Assembly: GCA_959347315.1 (NCBI GenBank) | Contig: OY365818.1 | Coordinates: 6,516,695 to 6,580,694 of the forward strand | DNA length: 64,000 nt | Direction: 5' to 3' | DNA from: Bimastos eiseni | Lineage: Eukaryota > Annelida > Clitellata > Crassiclitellata > Lumbricidae | Part shown: one piece after another, positions 37,222-49,100 of the stretch | Position numbering within the stretch: position 1 is the first letter of the stretch | Layout of the letters: every line of letters starts with the position of its first letter | Made by a program: the position numbers and the translations under genes | Notes under the pieces: model-generated | What the model saw: the letters and a program-made list of their open reading frames with translations, nothing else | Database searches by the model: none | Told to the model about the DNA's origin: nothing

Positions 37222-37383
37222 GTGTAGCTGACCCCTCCCCTATAACCCCTCTCCTATGACCCCTCCCCTATGACCCCTCCCATATGACCCATCCCATATG
37301 ACCCCTCCCCTATGACCCCTCCCCTATGACCCCTCCCATATGACCCCTCCCTTATGACCCCTTCCCTATGACCCCTCCCCTAC
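37222..37383 (+). repeat. Minisatellite, unit CCCCTCCCCTATGA
   Basis: About 11 units of CCTATGACCCCTCC with CATATG variants. Confidence 0.93.
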
Positions 37384-37389
37384 TAATTG

Positions 37390-38580
37390 AAGCCCGAATT
37401 AAGGAGTTAATTAAACGGCGCTGCCTTCAGATTTACGCGCTGTATTAGCCATTGTCTTCGCGCGGCTACAAGAACGGTTGAAAACTTCTTAATTAATTAA
37501 TTAATCCAGCCAATCCATACATTCGTTAATGCTGCAGTGTAAATCACCTTGATAACTTGCCACAACAGCGCTTGAAAACTTCTTCGTCGCAGAGATTTTA
37601 CTGCATGGGTACGACCCTGAGAATATACGTAGTGAAGAGGTATTACACATAAATAAAATGAAGAAATTAATAAATAAATAAATTAATTAATTAATTGGCC
37701 GTTGCAGAGAACTGAATAGCTATTCTGCGAGAGGCGCAACATAAATCTAAAAATACAGTACAATTCATTCATTCATCCATTTATTCCTTCATTCATTCAT
37801 TCGTTCGTTCTTTCGTTAATTATGCTGCAACTCTCTTTGATTGCTATATGTATGTAGGCCTAAACCAATAAACAGCCGGAATGTTATTGTTGGCGCCCGC
37901 CACACAGGACAAGCACATCCCTCCATGGCGTTCCAGTTAATAATGTCTCGCAGTCACTTTCACGCGATCCCTCTTTCCTCTTCCTCCTGTCTTCCTTCTC
38001 CTCCTCCTTTTCCTTCTCTTTCTCCACCCCCACCACATGGTCTGCGCTCTGCAACAGCAACATCTACAGAGCGCGCTCTACCAATAATTCAACATCTTTG
38101 TGAACGTCAGAAGATATCCCTCTGCTGTATCTTTATTAAAACTATTAATCTTCAGTAAACAGAACGACAACGAAAACGAGTCGACGGAAACGGAACCAAT
38201 TATTCACGGGACGACAAGAAGTCATGTATATATTTACCCACACGCGTATACAAATACGTAGGCCTATATATATATATGGTATATAATATATATATATATA
38301 TACGAATACATGCATATATATACATGTATATAGTCTGCATACTTGCATGTATATATTCGTAAACGCTAAGCAAGGTGTACCAGATGGTCCTACTTTACTG
38401 TTAACGTACATATACATATATACGTATACATACACAGTGCACACCCACAAGTATATATTTAAATTTATACATACAATTGACATTTTATATATATATATAT
38501 ATATATATTCATAAGAATATACGCACATATATGAAACACGCATTTAGTCTGATATATATTTATACATTAGATGAGCTCCA
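37390..38580. other. Non-coding, no gene seen
   Basis: ATTAATTAA-rich blocks near 37490 and 37670-37695, (ATTC)n at 37765-37815, a pyrimidine-rich patch at 37975-38035, and TATATA/TACATA-rich sequence to 38560. Confidence 0.6.
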
Positions 38581-38617
38581 TTGCCTATAGTGTTGTATTG
38601 GTTATATATATGTATAT

Positions 38618-38619
38618 AC

Positions 38620-38682
<63 letters not shown>

Positions 38683-38757
38683 TAGAGATAGATAGATAGA
38701 GAGATAGATAGAGAGAGATAGAGGATTGAAAGAGTGAGAGATAGAGAGAGACAGAGA

Positions 38758-38800
<43 letters not shown>

Positions 38801-38836
38801 AGAGAGAGATAGAGAGAGAGAGAGAGGGGAAGGAGA

Positions 38837-38908
<72 letters not shown>

Positions 38909-38950
38909 GAGACAGAGAGAGATAGAGGGGGAAGGAGAGAGAGAGAGAGC
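38618..38950. repeat. (GATA)n followed by (GA)n
   Basis: About 80 bp of GATA, then about 230 bp of GAGAGAGA with few interruptions; the antisense SLSLS frame is an artefact. Confidence 0.96.
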
Positions 38951-39734
38951 GTTGGATTTTGTTATTATGTCTGGTTTAAGACTCCCCCAGGACAAGACAA
39001 TTTGGTTCTGTATAAGAATTCCTCCTCTCAAAGACCCATACCCAACTCAGTTCAAAGGAGCTCGCCGACCATACATGTCTTGGTGGGAGAACGAGAGAAA
39101 AGGCCAAACATCCGCCCTCAAAGCCGAGGCCGAAAAAAATGAAGTCGCTACCACTCCACACCATCCATGGCTGCCTGCATGCCTCTCAGGCTATATAGCT
39201 TCAAGAGGTCATTAATAATTGCTTTGATTTCAGATACGAAATAATGGAGAGCAAACGTTTGTTCAGTTTCAGTGTATAGGTCCTATAATCCGATTAAAGA
39301 GAGCTGGGTTTAGGGCGATGTTTTTATATATAAATATATGTACGTATGTATATATGCCATATATATATGCATATCTAAATATTAAATTTATGCAATATAT
39401 TTACATACTGCAGTATAATTTTTTGATTTATTTACTAACAGCAACATCATTGTATCTAAATATCTAACTATTAAGTAACTATTATGTAATATATTTATAT
39501 ATATATTTTCAGTATGATCTAAGATGCACCAGCTCGTCGTTGCTTGTAGTGTTAACTGATCGATACTGGTTGCGGAAGAAGGAGATGAATGATGATAGTG
39601 TTAGGGGCAGTTGCAGCATCAGGCAAACGAGTGCACCAGCTGCCGAATCCAACGACCATCATGCAGAACACGACTCTCGACTCATAATTTCTGTGGGGTC
39701 AGACCAACCGCCACTACATGCGACGCATTTTAAT

Positions 39735-40319
39735 AAAGACAGACAGACAGACGGACAGACAGACAAACAATAAAACGAACAGGAAGACAGACAAAGATAC
39801 AGACAGACATACGTACATACAGACAATAACACAGACAGAAAGACAGGAAGAGAGGCATACAAATACATATGCACACATACATATACATACAAACATATAT
39901 AGATAAACAAACAGAAAAACAGTTAGATAGACAGACAGACAGACAAATAGATAGATAGATAGACTGACAGATTACATAGATGGAAAGACAGATAGATAGA
40001 TAATTAGATAGATAGATAGTCAGACGGATTGAACTGATTAGATATAGAGAGAGAAATACAGGTGGAGAGACTGACAATTAGATAAACAGAAAGTCACACA
40101 GTCGGACAGGAAAACACACAGACAAATAGACAAGGAGACAGATAGATAGATAATTAGATAAATAGACACATAGATTGTCAGAGAGAGTAATACAGATAGA
40201 CAGAGAGACAGACAGACATTTAGAGTTATATATGGACAGATAGATAGACAGACAGAGAGATAGACAGAAAGAGAGATAGACAGAAAGAGACAGCGAGACA
40301 GATAGAGAGATACAGAGGG

Positions 40320-40375
<56 letters not shown>
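39735..40375. repeat. Long degenerate (GACA)n/(GATA)n/(GA)n region
   Basis: About 640 bp of GACAGACAGATAGATAG with interruptions, ending in 50 bp of GA. The 228-codon antisense frame is low-complexity and not a gene. Confidence 0.93.
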
Positions 40376-40376
<1 letters not shown>

Positions 40377-40814
40377 TGGATACAGACAAAGACACAGAGA
40401 CGGAGACGGAGCGTGAGGGTGTAAACGATACAGACAAAGACACATACACGTACAGACAGTGACAGACGAGGATACATCCACAGAGACGACGGAGAACTCA
40501 ATTAAGACCCGAATGAGAAGTGGTGGCAATACACGCGTTTCAACGCACATCTCAATTGCATCGGATATGTCGATTTCAACGTGCCTACCTCTGTGTACCT
40601 CTACGTCCCTCTGCTTGTCTCTGTCCCTGTTCCTCCGTGTGGCGCTCTGTCCCTGCATCCATCCATGCTGACAATTACCTTGATCCGGAAGAGAGGGTAC
40701 CGTCACTACCGTCATCACCAACATCCGGTCTCGAGCTGTGATGAGGCGACACTAATAACTGACGTCAGGTTAATGAGACTTGACGATGAGGTCGGACATT
40801 GGACACCGATCTTT

Positions 40815-41085
40815 AGGACAGACAGACAGACACGGTCACACGCATACAAAGACACATATATACACAGAATTACACACAGAGACAAACACACGCACACGAA
40901 CATACCCGCACACAAGACACTAAACACACAACATGCACTCAAACCACGCATTCACACACAGTCACACACACACACACACACACAAAATCACACATATACA
41001 CCCACAATCACACACATACGTATTTATGCACAAAAGCGCTCGCGCACACACAAATGCACGCACACACATATTTGCACGCAATTGC
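40815..41085. repeat. (CACA)n-rich tract
   Basis: CACACACA runs and ACACATAC words. Confidence 0.85.
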
Positions 41086-41549
41086 GCATGTAGTGCATGT
41101 ATCCGTGCAAAATTGCAAATACGTTACACCACCAAAAAGACGCTATAGAAGTCCCGCCATTAAAAATGTAATAATCTGTTATATATCGTTAAGCAACACT
41201 ACACAATTTGACCAAAAAGGGTCGGTTGCATTAGTTTGATTTAAACGGCGTATCATTTGAAATTTGAAACAATCATTGACCAAGGAACCTGCACCCAGAG
41301 AACGAGAGGTTCTGAGCCAGGGCCACAATGGTCTTCGAAAACCCAGACCCCCTAGTAGGGTCCGTAAGCAAAAGGACCAAATTGTCGTAGTAACCGTACA
41401 GTACATGGAAAAATAAGCATGTTCGGCCGAGAAGTATTATCTAAACGCTTAGATTTACTTTACATATGTAGATGTAGATGCAAACATGCTAGCGTACGTA
41501 TATAATTATATGCCTAAATACTTAGATTCAAATATACCTATGTAGCATG

Positions 41550-41551
<2 letters not shown>

Positions 41552-41581
<30 letters not shown>

Positions 41582-41713
41582 CATACATACATACATACAT
41601 ACATACATACATACATACATACGTACGTACATACATACATACATACATACATACATACATACATACATACATACATACATACATACGTACATACATACAT
41701 ACATACATACATA
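41552..41713. repeat. (TACA)n microsatellite
   Basis: About 40 units of TACA with a few TACG; artefactual frames on the minus strand. Confidence 0.96.
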
Positions 41714-41979
41714 GGCCATAACATAAATACATACATACACACATGCATGCATACATGCATAATACACACAGGCCTACATAAGCTTCTACACGCATACACA
41801 TGCGAATAGGTCAAAGATTGCCTCCTCGGCTACAGACAGAGGTTATAAGTCAAAGTTCATCTAAGTACAGTTGGATGAAATTTCTAGTCACTGATAACAT
41901 GAGACCGATTGACTTTCCGTGAATTGCGCAATCACCTCGCTTCTTAATGCGATCAGTCTGTGTCGAATTTGACGCATAA

Positions 41980-42018
41980 TGACGTCATCTTCAGCGATGA
42001 CGTTGATCTATGACGTAA
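41980..42018 (+). promoter_or_regulatory. Cluster of CRE-like sites
   Basis: Perfect palindrome TGACGTCA at 41980-41987, TGACGTTG at 41998-42005 and TGACGTAA at 42011-42018. All match or nearly match the CREB/ATF site. No promoter is otherwise visible. Confidence 0.35.
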
Positions 42019-42099
42019 TGGATGACGATGACACCCACCGCCAGATGTCGTTGCACCGACGAAGCGAGGGGCATTGTGGGACGGACGGTGACAATGATG

Positions 42100-42650
42100 G
42101 AAGGGCGTGTCAATAGCACAACGTGTCACGGGACCATATTAGGAGGATGGGGAGGAAAGGGGCGGTGAGAACAAGAGGGCAACGGAGCATGAGTAGATTA
42201 GGGATAGCTATGACATGATGATAGCACAAGAGCATGAGCAGTGATGGAATAACTATGACACGAGAGCACAAGAGCATGAGGAGAGCAGGAACTGTAACAA
42301 CAAGAGAACAGAGTAGCAAAAGTAGAGCAGGAGCAGTGCACACGTGAGAGCAAGAGCACGAGAACAAGATGAGTAGGAACACTTGGAACATTTACAATTA
42401 GAGGGCATAACAGCATGAGTAAATAGAGCAAGACCAGTGACAACACGTGAGCACAAGAGCGTTGAGCAGGAACATGAAAATGAACTGACAAACAAGAACA
42501 GGAGAACAAGTAGCGTAGGAATCGTGACAGCAGGAGAGAACGAGAGTAGGAGACGAGCAGGCACAGAGACAATAAAGGGTACATACAGTCATGGCCAATA
42601 GTTTGCGAACAGCTGGCGGCAACGGGGCAAACAGGAGAAAGAGAGAGGTA
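42100..42650. repeat. Diverged purine-rich repeat (AGAGCATGAG-like)
   Basis: Recurrent words AACAAGAG, CAAGAGCATGAGC and GAGCAGGAAC form an irregular array. Long antisense frames rich in L/S/C are artefacts. Confidence 0.65.
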
Positions 42651-42679
42651 GCAGGAAAACCAAGAGGGCACATTTACAC

Positions 42680-43160
42680 ATACGAAGACGGAGGAACAGA
42701 AGGAGGTGGAGAGGGAGGAGGAGGAGGAGGAGGAGGAGAAGGAGGAAGAGAGCAGGACCAGTAATAACAGGAAAGCACAGAGGCTGAAGCAGAAGCAATA
42801 GCAGGAGGAAGAGAAAGAGAAGGAGGAAGAGGATGACGAGCAGGAATAGGAGGAGGAGGAGGATGAAGAGGAGCATCATGGGATGGAAGAAGAGTAGGAG
42901 CAGAGTAGAAGGAGGAGGAAAAGGAGTATGAGTCTGAATATAGTAGGAGGAGGAGGAGGAGGAGGAGGAGGAATAATTGAAGGAGGAGCAGGGAGAGGAC
43001 GAAGAAGAATTAGGCGGGGAGGAGACGGAGGAAGAGGATAGGAGAGCCAGTAATAACAAGAGGGCAGAGGAGCAGAAGCCGGAGGAAGAAGAGGCTGAGG
43101 AGGAAGAGGAAGAGAAGGAGGAGGAAGAGGAGGAGGAGGAGGAGGAAGGGAGATCAGGGC
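42680..43160. repeat. Polypurine (GGA)n-rich region
   Basis: Nearly 480 bp of G and A on the + strand, mainly GGAGGA and GAAGAG. The 225-codon antisense frame is low complexity. Confidence 0.95.
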
Positions 43161-43179
43161 CAGTAATAACAAGAGGGCA

Positions 43180-43488
43180 AAGAGGAGCAGTGGCAGCTAC
43201 TGCAAGAGAGCGCAGGAGAGCAACAGCGACATCTATCGACAGCTGGACCTCGCAACCGTTACTCATATCCGACGACTACGACGCAACAAAGTCGTCAGTT
43301 CTAATCTTGCAAATCTCTGGCGCGGGCAAATTGGGGGACTGAGACACCGCCCGTCGACCGACTTCCCTGGTCATCGTCGGCCGGACATACATCATGTCGA
43401 AGACTGACCGGACGCGGCAGGCGTGGTGTCCCATCGGTTCCCGGACGAAAATTGATCCTAATTTTGTTAGAAAGAAACTCCGCCTAAC
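43180..43488. other. GC-richer non-coding segment
   Basis: Complex sequence between the polypurine tract and the palindrome. No family-like open frame; possibly regulatory, nothing definite. Confidence 0.4.
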
Positions 43489-43527
43489 GGTCACGTGCAC
43501 CAATCACGATGATTGGTGCACGTGACC
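43489..43527. promoter_or_regulatory. Perfect 18-bp inverted repeat with E-boxes and CCAAT boxes
   Basis: Left arm GGTCACGTGCACCAATCA (43489-43506), loop CGA, right arm its exact reverse complement (43510-43527). Each arm holds a CACGTG E-box and a CCAAT box. Confidence 0.8.
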
Positions 43528-43529
43528 TA

Positions 43530-44732
43530 GAGGTCTAGAAAGAGAGATGTTACGTCTATATATCGTTTGTTGGGTAGAAGTCATGTTTGTGCTAAATATG
43601 ACTCGCAAACATAGATTGCTTGTAATGAATCACTGACACGCACTGGCAGGGCTTTATTTTTAATCTGGGCAAATTATTGCTTCGTATCAATCTTTTTCCT
43701 ATCAGAGTCTGATTCGGAGGATCCTGAGTGGATATCTTCAAGGCAAGATATATTAAGTTTCATTGATTGAAATTGCCACAATTTGAGCCGTGTTTGCCGC
43801 GGAAGCAAAGGTGCAAGAAATCTGCATTGTTAAGACGAGTCAAGCGTTTTCGATTTAAGCAGACTAATATCTCGCTAACTGGTTATAATATTAAAATTAG
43901 TTAACGAAAATACGTCATGAAACAATATGGCTGTGAACAGAGTGTCTCACAGCACTTGCAGCCGCTGTGGACGTAAACGAAACACGACCTATACTTATAC
44001 TCATTGATTCAAATCTCTGGTATTTGATTAATAATTAATTTTTTACTCAAACAGTAAAATAAAAAAAGCAAAAACTGAGGTTAATTTAATTTATCTTTCC
44101 AAACCCGAGAAGATCCTAGACCAAAGCGTACATACTTTTGTTCAGAGGCGTCAATCTCCTCTGAGTGATGGAGGCAGACCTCCGGTCCAAAGTAACAGGA
44201 AGGCAAGATACTCCCCTTAAGACTAAAATAATTCCCCATTCCTGAAATTGGAGGCATTTTCCTCCGGACCCCACTATATGGACGCACCCTGCTTCTGTTC
44301 GCTTTCTGGGACCCAATTTTGCACGGTCTCCGTCGTACGGCACCCTTTGGGCACCGGCTGCCCGTAGGATAGGACCGCAGCGAACAGCAGGCGCGAGAGG
44401 CGCAGATAGGAATCATCAAAAAGCCATTTGTCTGCGGCGGCGTTCAATTAAGAAGTAATCCTGGCGTAATTGTGCACCGATGGCCCCGCCGGATTCGTTG
44501 TAACGGGTCCGGCTATCAATACGGCGCTTGCTCCAAAGCCTTTATGATGGCTTATGACTGATGGCTGTCATGGATCGCGCCTGGTACCATCGCCACGGCT
44601 TCTGCAGCCGTGACTCGTATCTTGCGCGTTTGCGGCGACAAATCTCTCCGGATGCATTTACCGGAGTCGGAGGAGTAGGAGTAGGAGCTAGTAGGAGCTG
44701 ACCGAGAGTGGACGGATGGTGAGACGCTGCCC

Positions 44733-44763
<31 letters not shown>

Positions 44764-44990
44764 TGCAGGGCGGTAGGAAAGCCATTTGTGGGAGAGTCGT
44801 TTGTGGCCAGGCGTGCTTCGACGAGCCGCCCAGACGACACCGGCAATTGCTTCTGTTTTAATTGGAGTCAGAGGAGACGTATACGGCCGATAGAGGGATG
44901 GGGGTAGTGGGGGAGGGAGGAGGGAGGGAGGAAGAGAGGGAAAGGGAGAGAGACGAGGGCACTGTGTTGAAAGGAAGAGAGAGAGAGAGA
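43530..44990. other. Intergenic, no gene recognised
   Basis: Contains the R6 copy B (44140-44290), a GC-rich patch with (CGTCGT)(CGG)n at 44730-44765 and purine-rich sequence from 44890. Long minus-strand open frame reaching 45663 is a product of the (CAGA)n array. Confidence 0.55.
44140..44290 (-). repeat. Dispersed repeat R6, copy B
   Basis: Reverse complement contains GGTCCGGAGGAAAATGCCTC, AATTATTTTAGTCTTAAGGG, GAGTATCTTGCCTTCC and TCTGCCTCCA..GGAGATTGACGCC, aligned with 23165-23315. Confidence 0.65.
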
Positions 44991-45169
44991 GAGAGAGGGT
45001 CAGATGGAGGGATGGAAAGAGAGACACAGAGAGACGGAAAGAGGCAGAGAGAGGGAGAGAGAGAGAGAGGCAGACAGACAGAGAAATAAATAAAGAGAGA
45101 AGCAGAGAGAGGGAGATAGATGTGCTTGAGATCTCTGTGTGTATGAGAAAGACGTTAATAGAAAGAGAC

Positions 45170-45426
<257 letters not shown>

Positions 45427-45559
45427 AAACAGACACAGAAAGAGACACAGATAGCAATTTGACAATTTGGAGGACGGAGAAGATAGACCGGAAGCACGAC
45501 ATAAATGGAGAGGGCGGAAAAGGGACAGAGCGAAAATAGTAGAAAGTGGAGGGACATTA

Positions 45560-46050
45560 AAACCATACGCCACTGTCCGCACTCTGACAGTATACCAGTC
45601 CCAAGCATGGGCAAAAGAGGAGGGCGACGCTAAAATGATCTTAGTTAGGCCAGCGTTCCCCAAACTGTGTTCCGCGTCATCCGCGGAACCCTATGGTTCT
45701 GTGAGGTGATGACAAGGGTTCCGCGAAAAACAACAATCTTCAAACAATTTAAAATAAATTAAACAAATTATTCATAGCAATCATTTTCTTTGACATCTGT
45801 GTATAGGCCCTACCTTTATATGAAAGAGAATTCATATGCCATTGTCTTCGATATTTGTGTCGTTATTGTGATCTAATGAAACATCGTAATTGTCTGCATC
45901 ACCAAGTGCTTTGTGACTACAATACAATACGTTTAGTTTTGTACGGGGTTCCGCTAAAGAAATTTACGATGAAAAGGGTTCCACGGCCAAAAATATTGGG
46001 AAACGCTGAGCTAGGCTACCACACAGTATCGTTAAACTGAAACTATTATA
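45560..46050 (+). repeat. Dispersed repeat R4 copy split by a hAT element
   Basis: GTCCGCACTCTGACAGTATA, CCAGTCCCAAGC and GAGGGCGACGCTAAAATGAT on the left, and CACAGTATCGTTAAACTG on the right, rebuild the order of R4 at 56900-57003. The 358-bp element at 45651-46008 separates the halves. Confidence 0.75.
45651..46008. mobile_element. Non-autonomous hAT-type DNA element (MITE), copy 1
   Basis: Terminal inverted repeats CAGCGTTCCCCAAACTGTGT at the left and, on the reverse strand, CAGCGTTTCCCAATATTTTT at the right. Flanked by 8-bp direct repeats AGTTAGGC (45643-45650) and AGCTAGGC (46009-46016), 7 of 8 matching. CAGNGNTTCCCAA termini with 8-bp duplications are hAT hallmarks. 358 bp, no transposase frame. 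Confidence 0.85.
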
Positions 46051-46342
46051 GGAATCCTTAAACTGCACGCGGCCATGACACAGCACGCAGCCTGGCGACC
46101 TCTGACCTTTATAACTATAATGCGGTCGCAATCAAACGTACGAACATCTTCAGATTGAAAGTTCGATTTGCAAGCGACTTAGTGAAACGCAAGCAAACAT
46201 GACAGGCCAAAGACAGGGACAAACAATGCTAGACGATCCTTTTCATTGACCGATGATAGTTTCGAGATCAGGAAGGGTCTTGTCGAAACTCGAAAGGAAC
46301 CTGAATCTCGGATAAAGGGCGGATCTGGGGAGCAGTCTGACA

Positions 46343-46716
46343 CCCCCGTTCCCCGCTCCCCGTCCCCCCGTCCCCCGTCCCCCGCTCCCCGCTCCCCGTC
46401 CCCCCGTCCCCCGTCCCCCCGCTCCCCGTCCCCCGTCCCCCGTCCCCCGTCCCCCGTCCCCCGTCCCCCGTCCCCCGTCCCCCGTCCCCCGTCCCCCGTC
46501 CCCCGTCCCCCGTCCTCGGTTCCCCGTCCCCCCGTCCCCCGTCCTCGGTTCCCCGTCCCCCGTCCCCCGTCCTCGGTTCCCCGTCCCCCGTCCCCCGTCC
46601 CCCGTCCCCCGTCCCCCGTCCCCCGTCCCCCCGTCCCCCGTCCCCCCGTCCCCCGTCCCCCCGTCCCCCGTCCCCCGTCCCCCGTCCCCCGTCCCCCGTC
46701 CCCCGTCCCCCGCCTC
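46343..46716. repeat. (CCCCCGT)n minisatellite
   Basis: About 370 bp of CCCCCGT with CCCCGCT and TCCTCGGTT variants. On the minus strand it is a run of GGGGGAC, with strong G-quadruplex potential. Proline/glycine-rich frames on both strands are artefacts. Confidence 0.96.
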
Positions 46717-46939
46717 GTATGGAAACCACATAAAGTACACGAAAGTGGGACGACACATGCAGGAGAAATCGTTTATTATACGCATTATGTATATACAGAG
46801 GCAGCGATCCCGGGGGAGGGTGTCGAGCTGGAAAAGTCCCCCCACTTACCACTTACAGAGAGGGGACACACATTTCCCCCACATTTTCTGCTTCTCTCAT
46901 TGGGTGTCCCCCACCTATCAAGCGAGATCGCGACGATCT

Positions 46940-47035
46940 GAGTATATATGTACGTATGTATGTATTTTTTATGTATTTCCGTATATATGTATGTGCATAT
47001 GTACGTATGTATGTATGTGTGCATGTATGTGTGTA
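46940..47035. repeat. (TATG)n tract
   Basis: GTATGTATGTA units with interruptions. Confidence 0.85.
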
Positions 47036-47125
47036 CTGTATTTGCAGATTTATATGGCGCCTCATTCAATAAAACGGTAGTACAGGCTAATCAGAGGGGC
47101 TCAATAGGACTATTTTTATTTGACT

Positions 47126-47212
47126 GTGTGTGTGTGTGTGTAAATGTGTGTGCGTGCGCGCACGCACGTGTGCGCACGCACGCACCCACGCATGCATGTA
47201 TGTATATATATA
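47126..47212. repeat. Alternating purine-pyrimidine tract
   Basis: (GT)n, then GTGCGTGCGCGCACGCAC (self-complementary), then GTGCGCACGCACGCAC and TATATATA. Z-DNA-prone. Confidence 0.8.
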
Positions 47213-47799
47213 TGAATGCAAATATTGATGGATAATATAGATTGTACGTATATTTGTATGCAAGCTTTTGTTTTATCTTACAGCCCAGCCTCCTCGCCTG
47301 CAGGGGTTGAATTTTGAAATCAGCGGTCGGCGCTGAAATACGCCCCGCGATTATATAATTAACGCCTGATTTGCATATTAAAACTAGCATAGCCTTCAGA
47401 AGATGCGAATGAAAATGGCGATTGTATTTATATCGAATGGCAGAGAATCGTGCAGTTCGAAACTAAAAGTGTCTACATATCGGAATTTTAAGTAAATTGT
47501 CTGCTGACACAGAAATTCGCATAAGAACCTTTTACAAAAATGTCCATAGCGCCAGAGCGTTCCGTTTGTAAGCCTACCTTGAGACGAACAGAAATTTTCG
47601 CTTAATATTTCAGATTGTGTATATAGATATACATGTACTATGGGCTGAGTTCTGACCTGACAGCGGCTTTGATGGTTGTGAACCATCGGCTGATGTCTTG
47701 TACATCAGATAACGGCGCTTTAGAAGTTGCTAAGTGACAATCAACACGCACACAATCATTGTATGCATATGTACATGAGGTAAATAAGTATTTGCAAAT

Positions 47800-48105
47800 C
47801 AGTCAGCGATTGAATTGTCGGGGTTGGAGGGGGGTTGGGGTTGGGGGGGTTTGGGGGGTTGGGGGGTTGGGGGGGAGGGTTCAGCCCCCAGTTCATTTTT
47901 TAACGCCGCCAGTTAACTCTCAAAAATTACTTGGGGTAAAAACCCAGATCAGCTTTCATGTGGCTTATTGTAGCTTGACACAGCTAAGGATCAAGTTTGT
48001 GCACTGAAAATCCACAGGTTACTCTTTATATTTCATCCCGTATACCGGTTTCAGGTCACAAAAACTCTAGTCGGAACAAGCGAAAATCTTTCAAGCCCCA
48101 GTCAT
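47800..48105 (+). repeat. Dispersed repeat R1, copy 3
   Basis: GCGATTGAATTGTCGGGG, a G-rich expansion (GGGGTTG)n at 47816-47880, GGGTTCAGCCCCCAGTTCAT, GACACAGCTAAGGATCAAGT, TATACCGGTTTCAGG. Co-linear with 14028 and 22545. Confidence 0.82.
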
Positions 48106-49100
48106 TATGCGCGTGCAACAGGTGAGTCTGGACTGTAACGGATTTATTATACGCCGTGCGCTTATACTGGCATCGTCGGCATGAGCTGAGATATTTGCAT
48201 CGGGTGTGAGAAGGAGGGAAGAGCGAAGACCAGGAAGGATGGAAATTGGATTTCTTTCCCGTTTGGAACTGAAGCGAGTGGCGCCGAATCATGCAAATCA
48301 GGCTGCGGCGGCAGCGATGCTTGATGATGAAAGAGAGAAATGGGAATTGGAGGAGAGAGGGCAGTAGGAAGGGAGGAAGGAAGCGAGTGGTTGGTAGGAG
48401 AATGCTAGGGAATCGGGGTATGGGATTAAAAGCAAAGAGGGGTTGATTGAAATGGAATTGGAGGATGCCGTAGTCGTGACTCTGAGCCGGGAGGGTTGAG
48501 TTGATGGAGGGAAGAAAGAGAAGGGGGTTGATGGTAAGGAAATTGGAGGGTGGCGTAGCCGTGACTCGACGCTGGGAATCGACGGACTAGATGGAAAAGA
48601 GAGGATGGGATGCGGGGAAGGAGAACTGGAGTGCGGAAGACGCCCGTGACTTGGGAAGGCGAAGAACTTTAGGGGGAAGGTGGATGGCTGGTCTGTTCGT
48701 CGGCTTCTCCGCTGCCAAAGAGCAAACAACCGTACAGCGGCGGCTTCTTTACGTGGCTGCGCATCATCGCTCCGTGTTATGATTGGCAGCGGGTCAACGA
48801 CGCGGCAGCGGATCAATGGCCACGGTCGCAGCCGTCGACATCTCAACCGGCGACCGATCGCTTGGCGACGGAAGACAAACATCGACCGTCTGCGGGCGGA
48901 ACCTCCCCTGTCCGCCGCAGACGAAGGGCTCCTCTCCTGGCGGCAGGCAGGCACACAAGGCAGTCGACGCCGCTGCGACCAAGGCACACATCATGCCGTC
49001 CGTCAGGCTAGGGAACGAGGCAGCGGAGGGGTGGATTATGGCGTACGGTTCCCCTGATATTATAGACCTTCCATTATCACAGCTGTCAGAAAACTATCTT
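48106..49100. other. GC-rich segment with overlapping open frames, no recognised gene
   Basis: From about 48300 the sequence is GA-rich, then CpG-rich (48680-49030). Long frames are open on both strands but start at GTG, overlap each other and have R/S/P-rich composition without family motifs. I treat them as chance frames; a CpG-island-like regulatory region is possible. Confidence 0.45.

Noticed and set aside
38585..39031. 148-codon minus-strand SLSLS frame
   Set aside because: GA/GATA repeat artefact.
40038..40724. 228-codon minus-strand frame
   Set aside because: Product of degenerate GACA/GATA/GA repeats (SLSLSL).
39659..41567. CRISPR-like regularly repeated DNA
   Set aside because: Eukaryotic tetranucleotide repeats without unique spacers; no cas genes.
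42589..43266. 225-codon minus-strand frame and related frames
   Set aside because: Low-complexity S/L/P from the polypurine tract.
46243..46941. Proline/arginine-rich and glycine-rich frames on both strands (about 200-231 codons)
   Set aside because: Arise from the CCCCCGT minisatellite; a collagen- or mucin-like reading is not supported by flanks.
48298..49057. Overlapping 229-codon (-) and 125-codon (+) frames in GC-rich DNA
   Set aside because: Start at GTG, overlap antisense, show no recognised domain; GC richness alone explains the openness.
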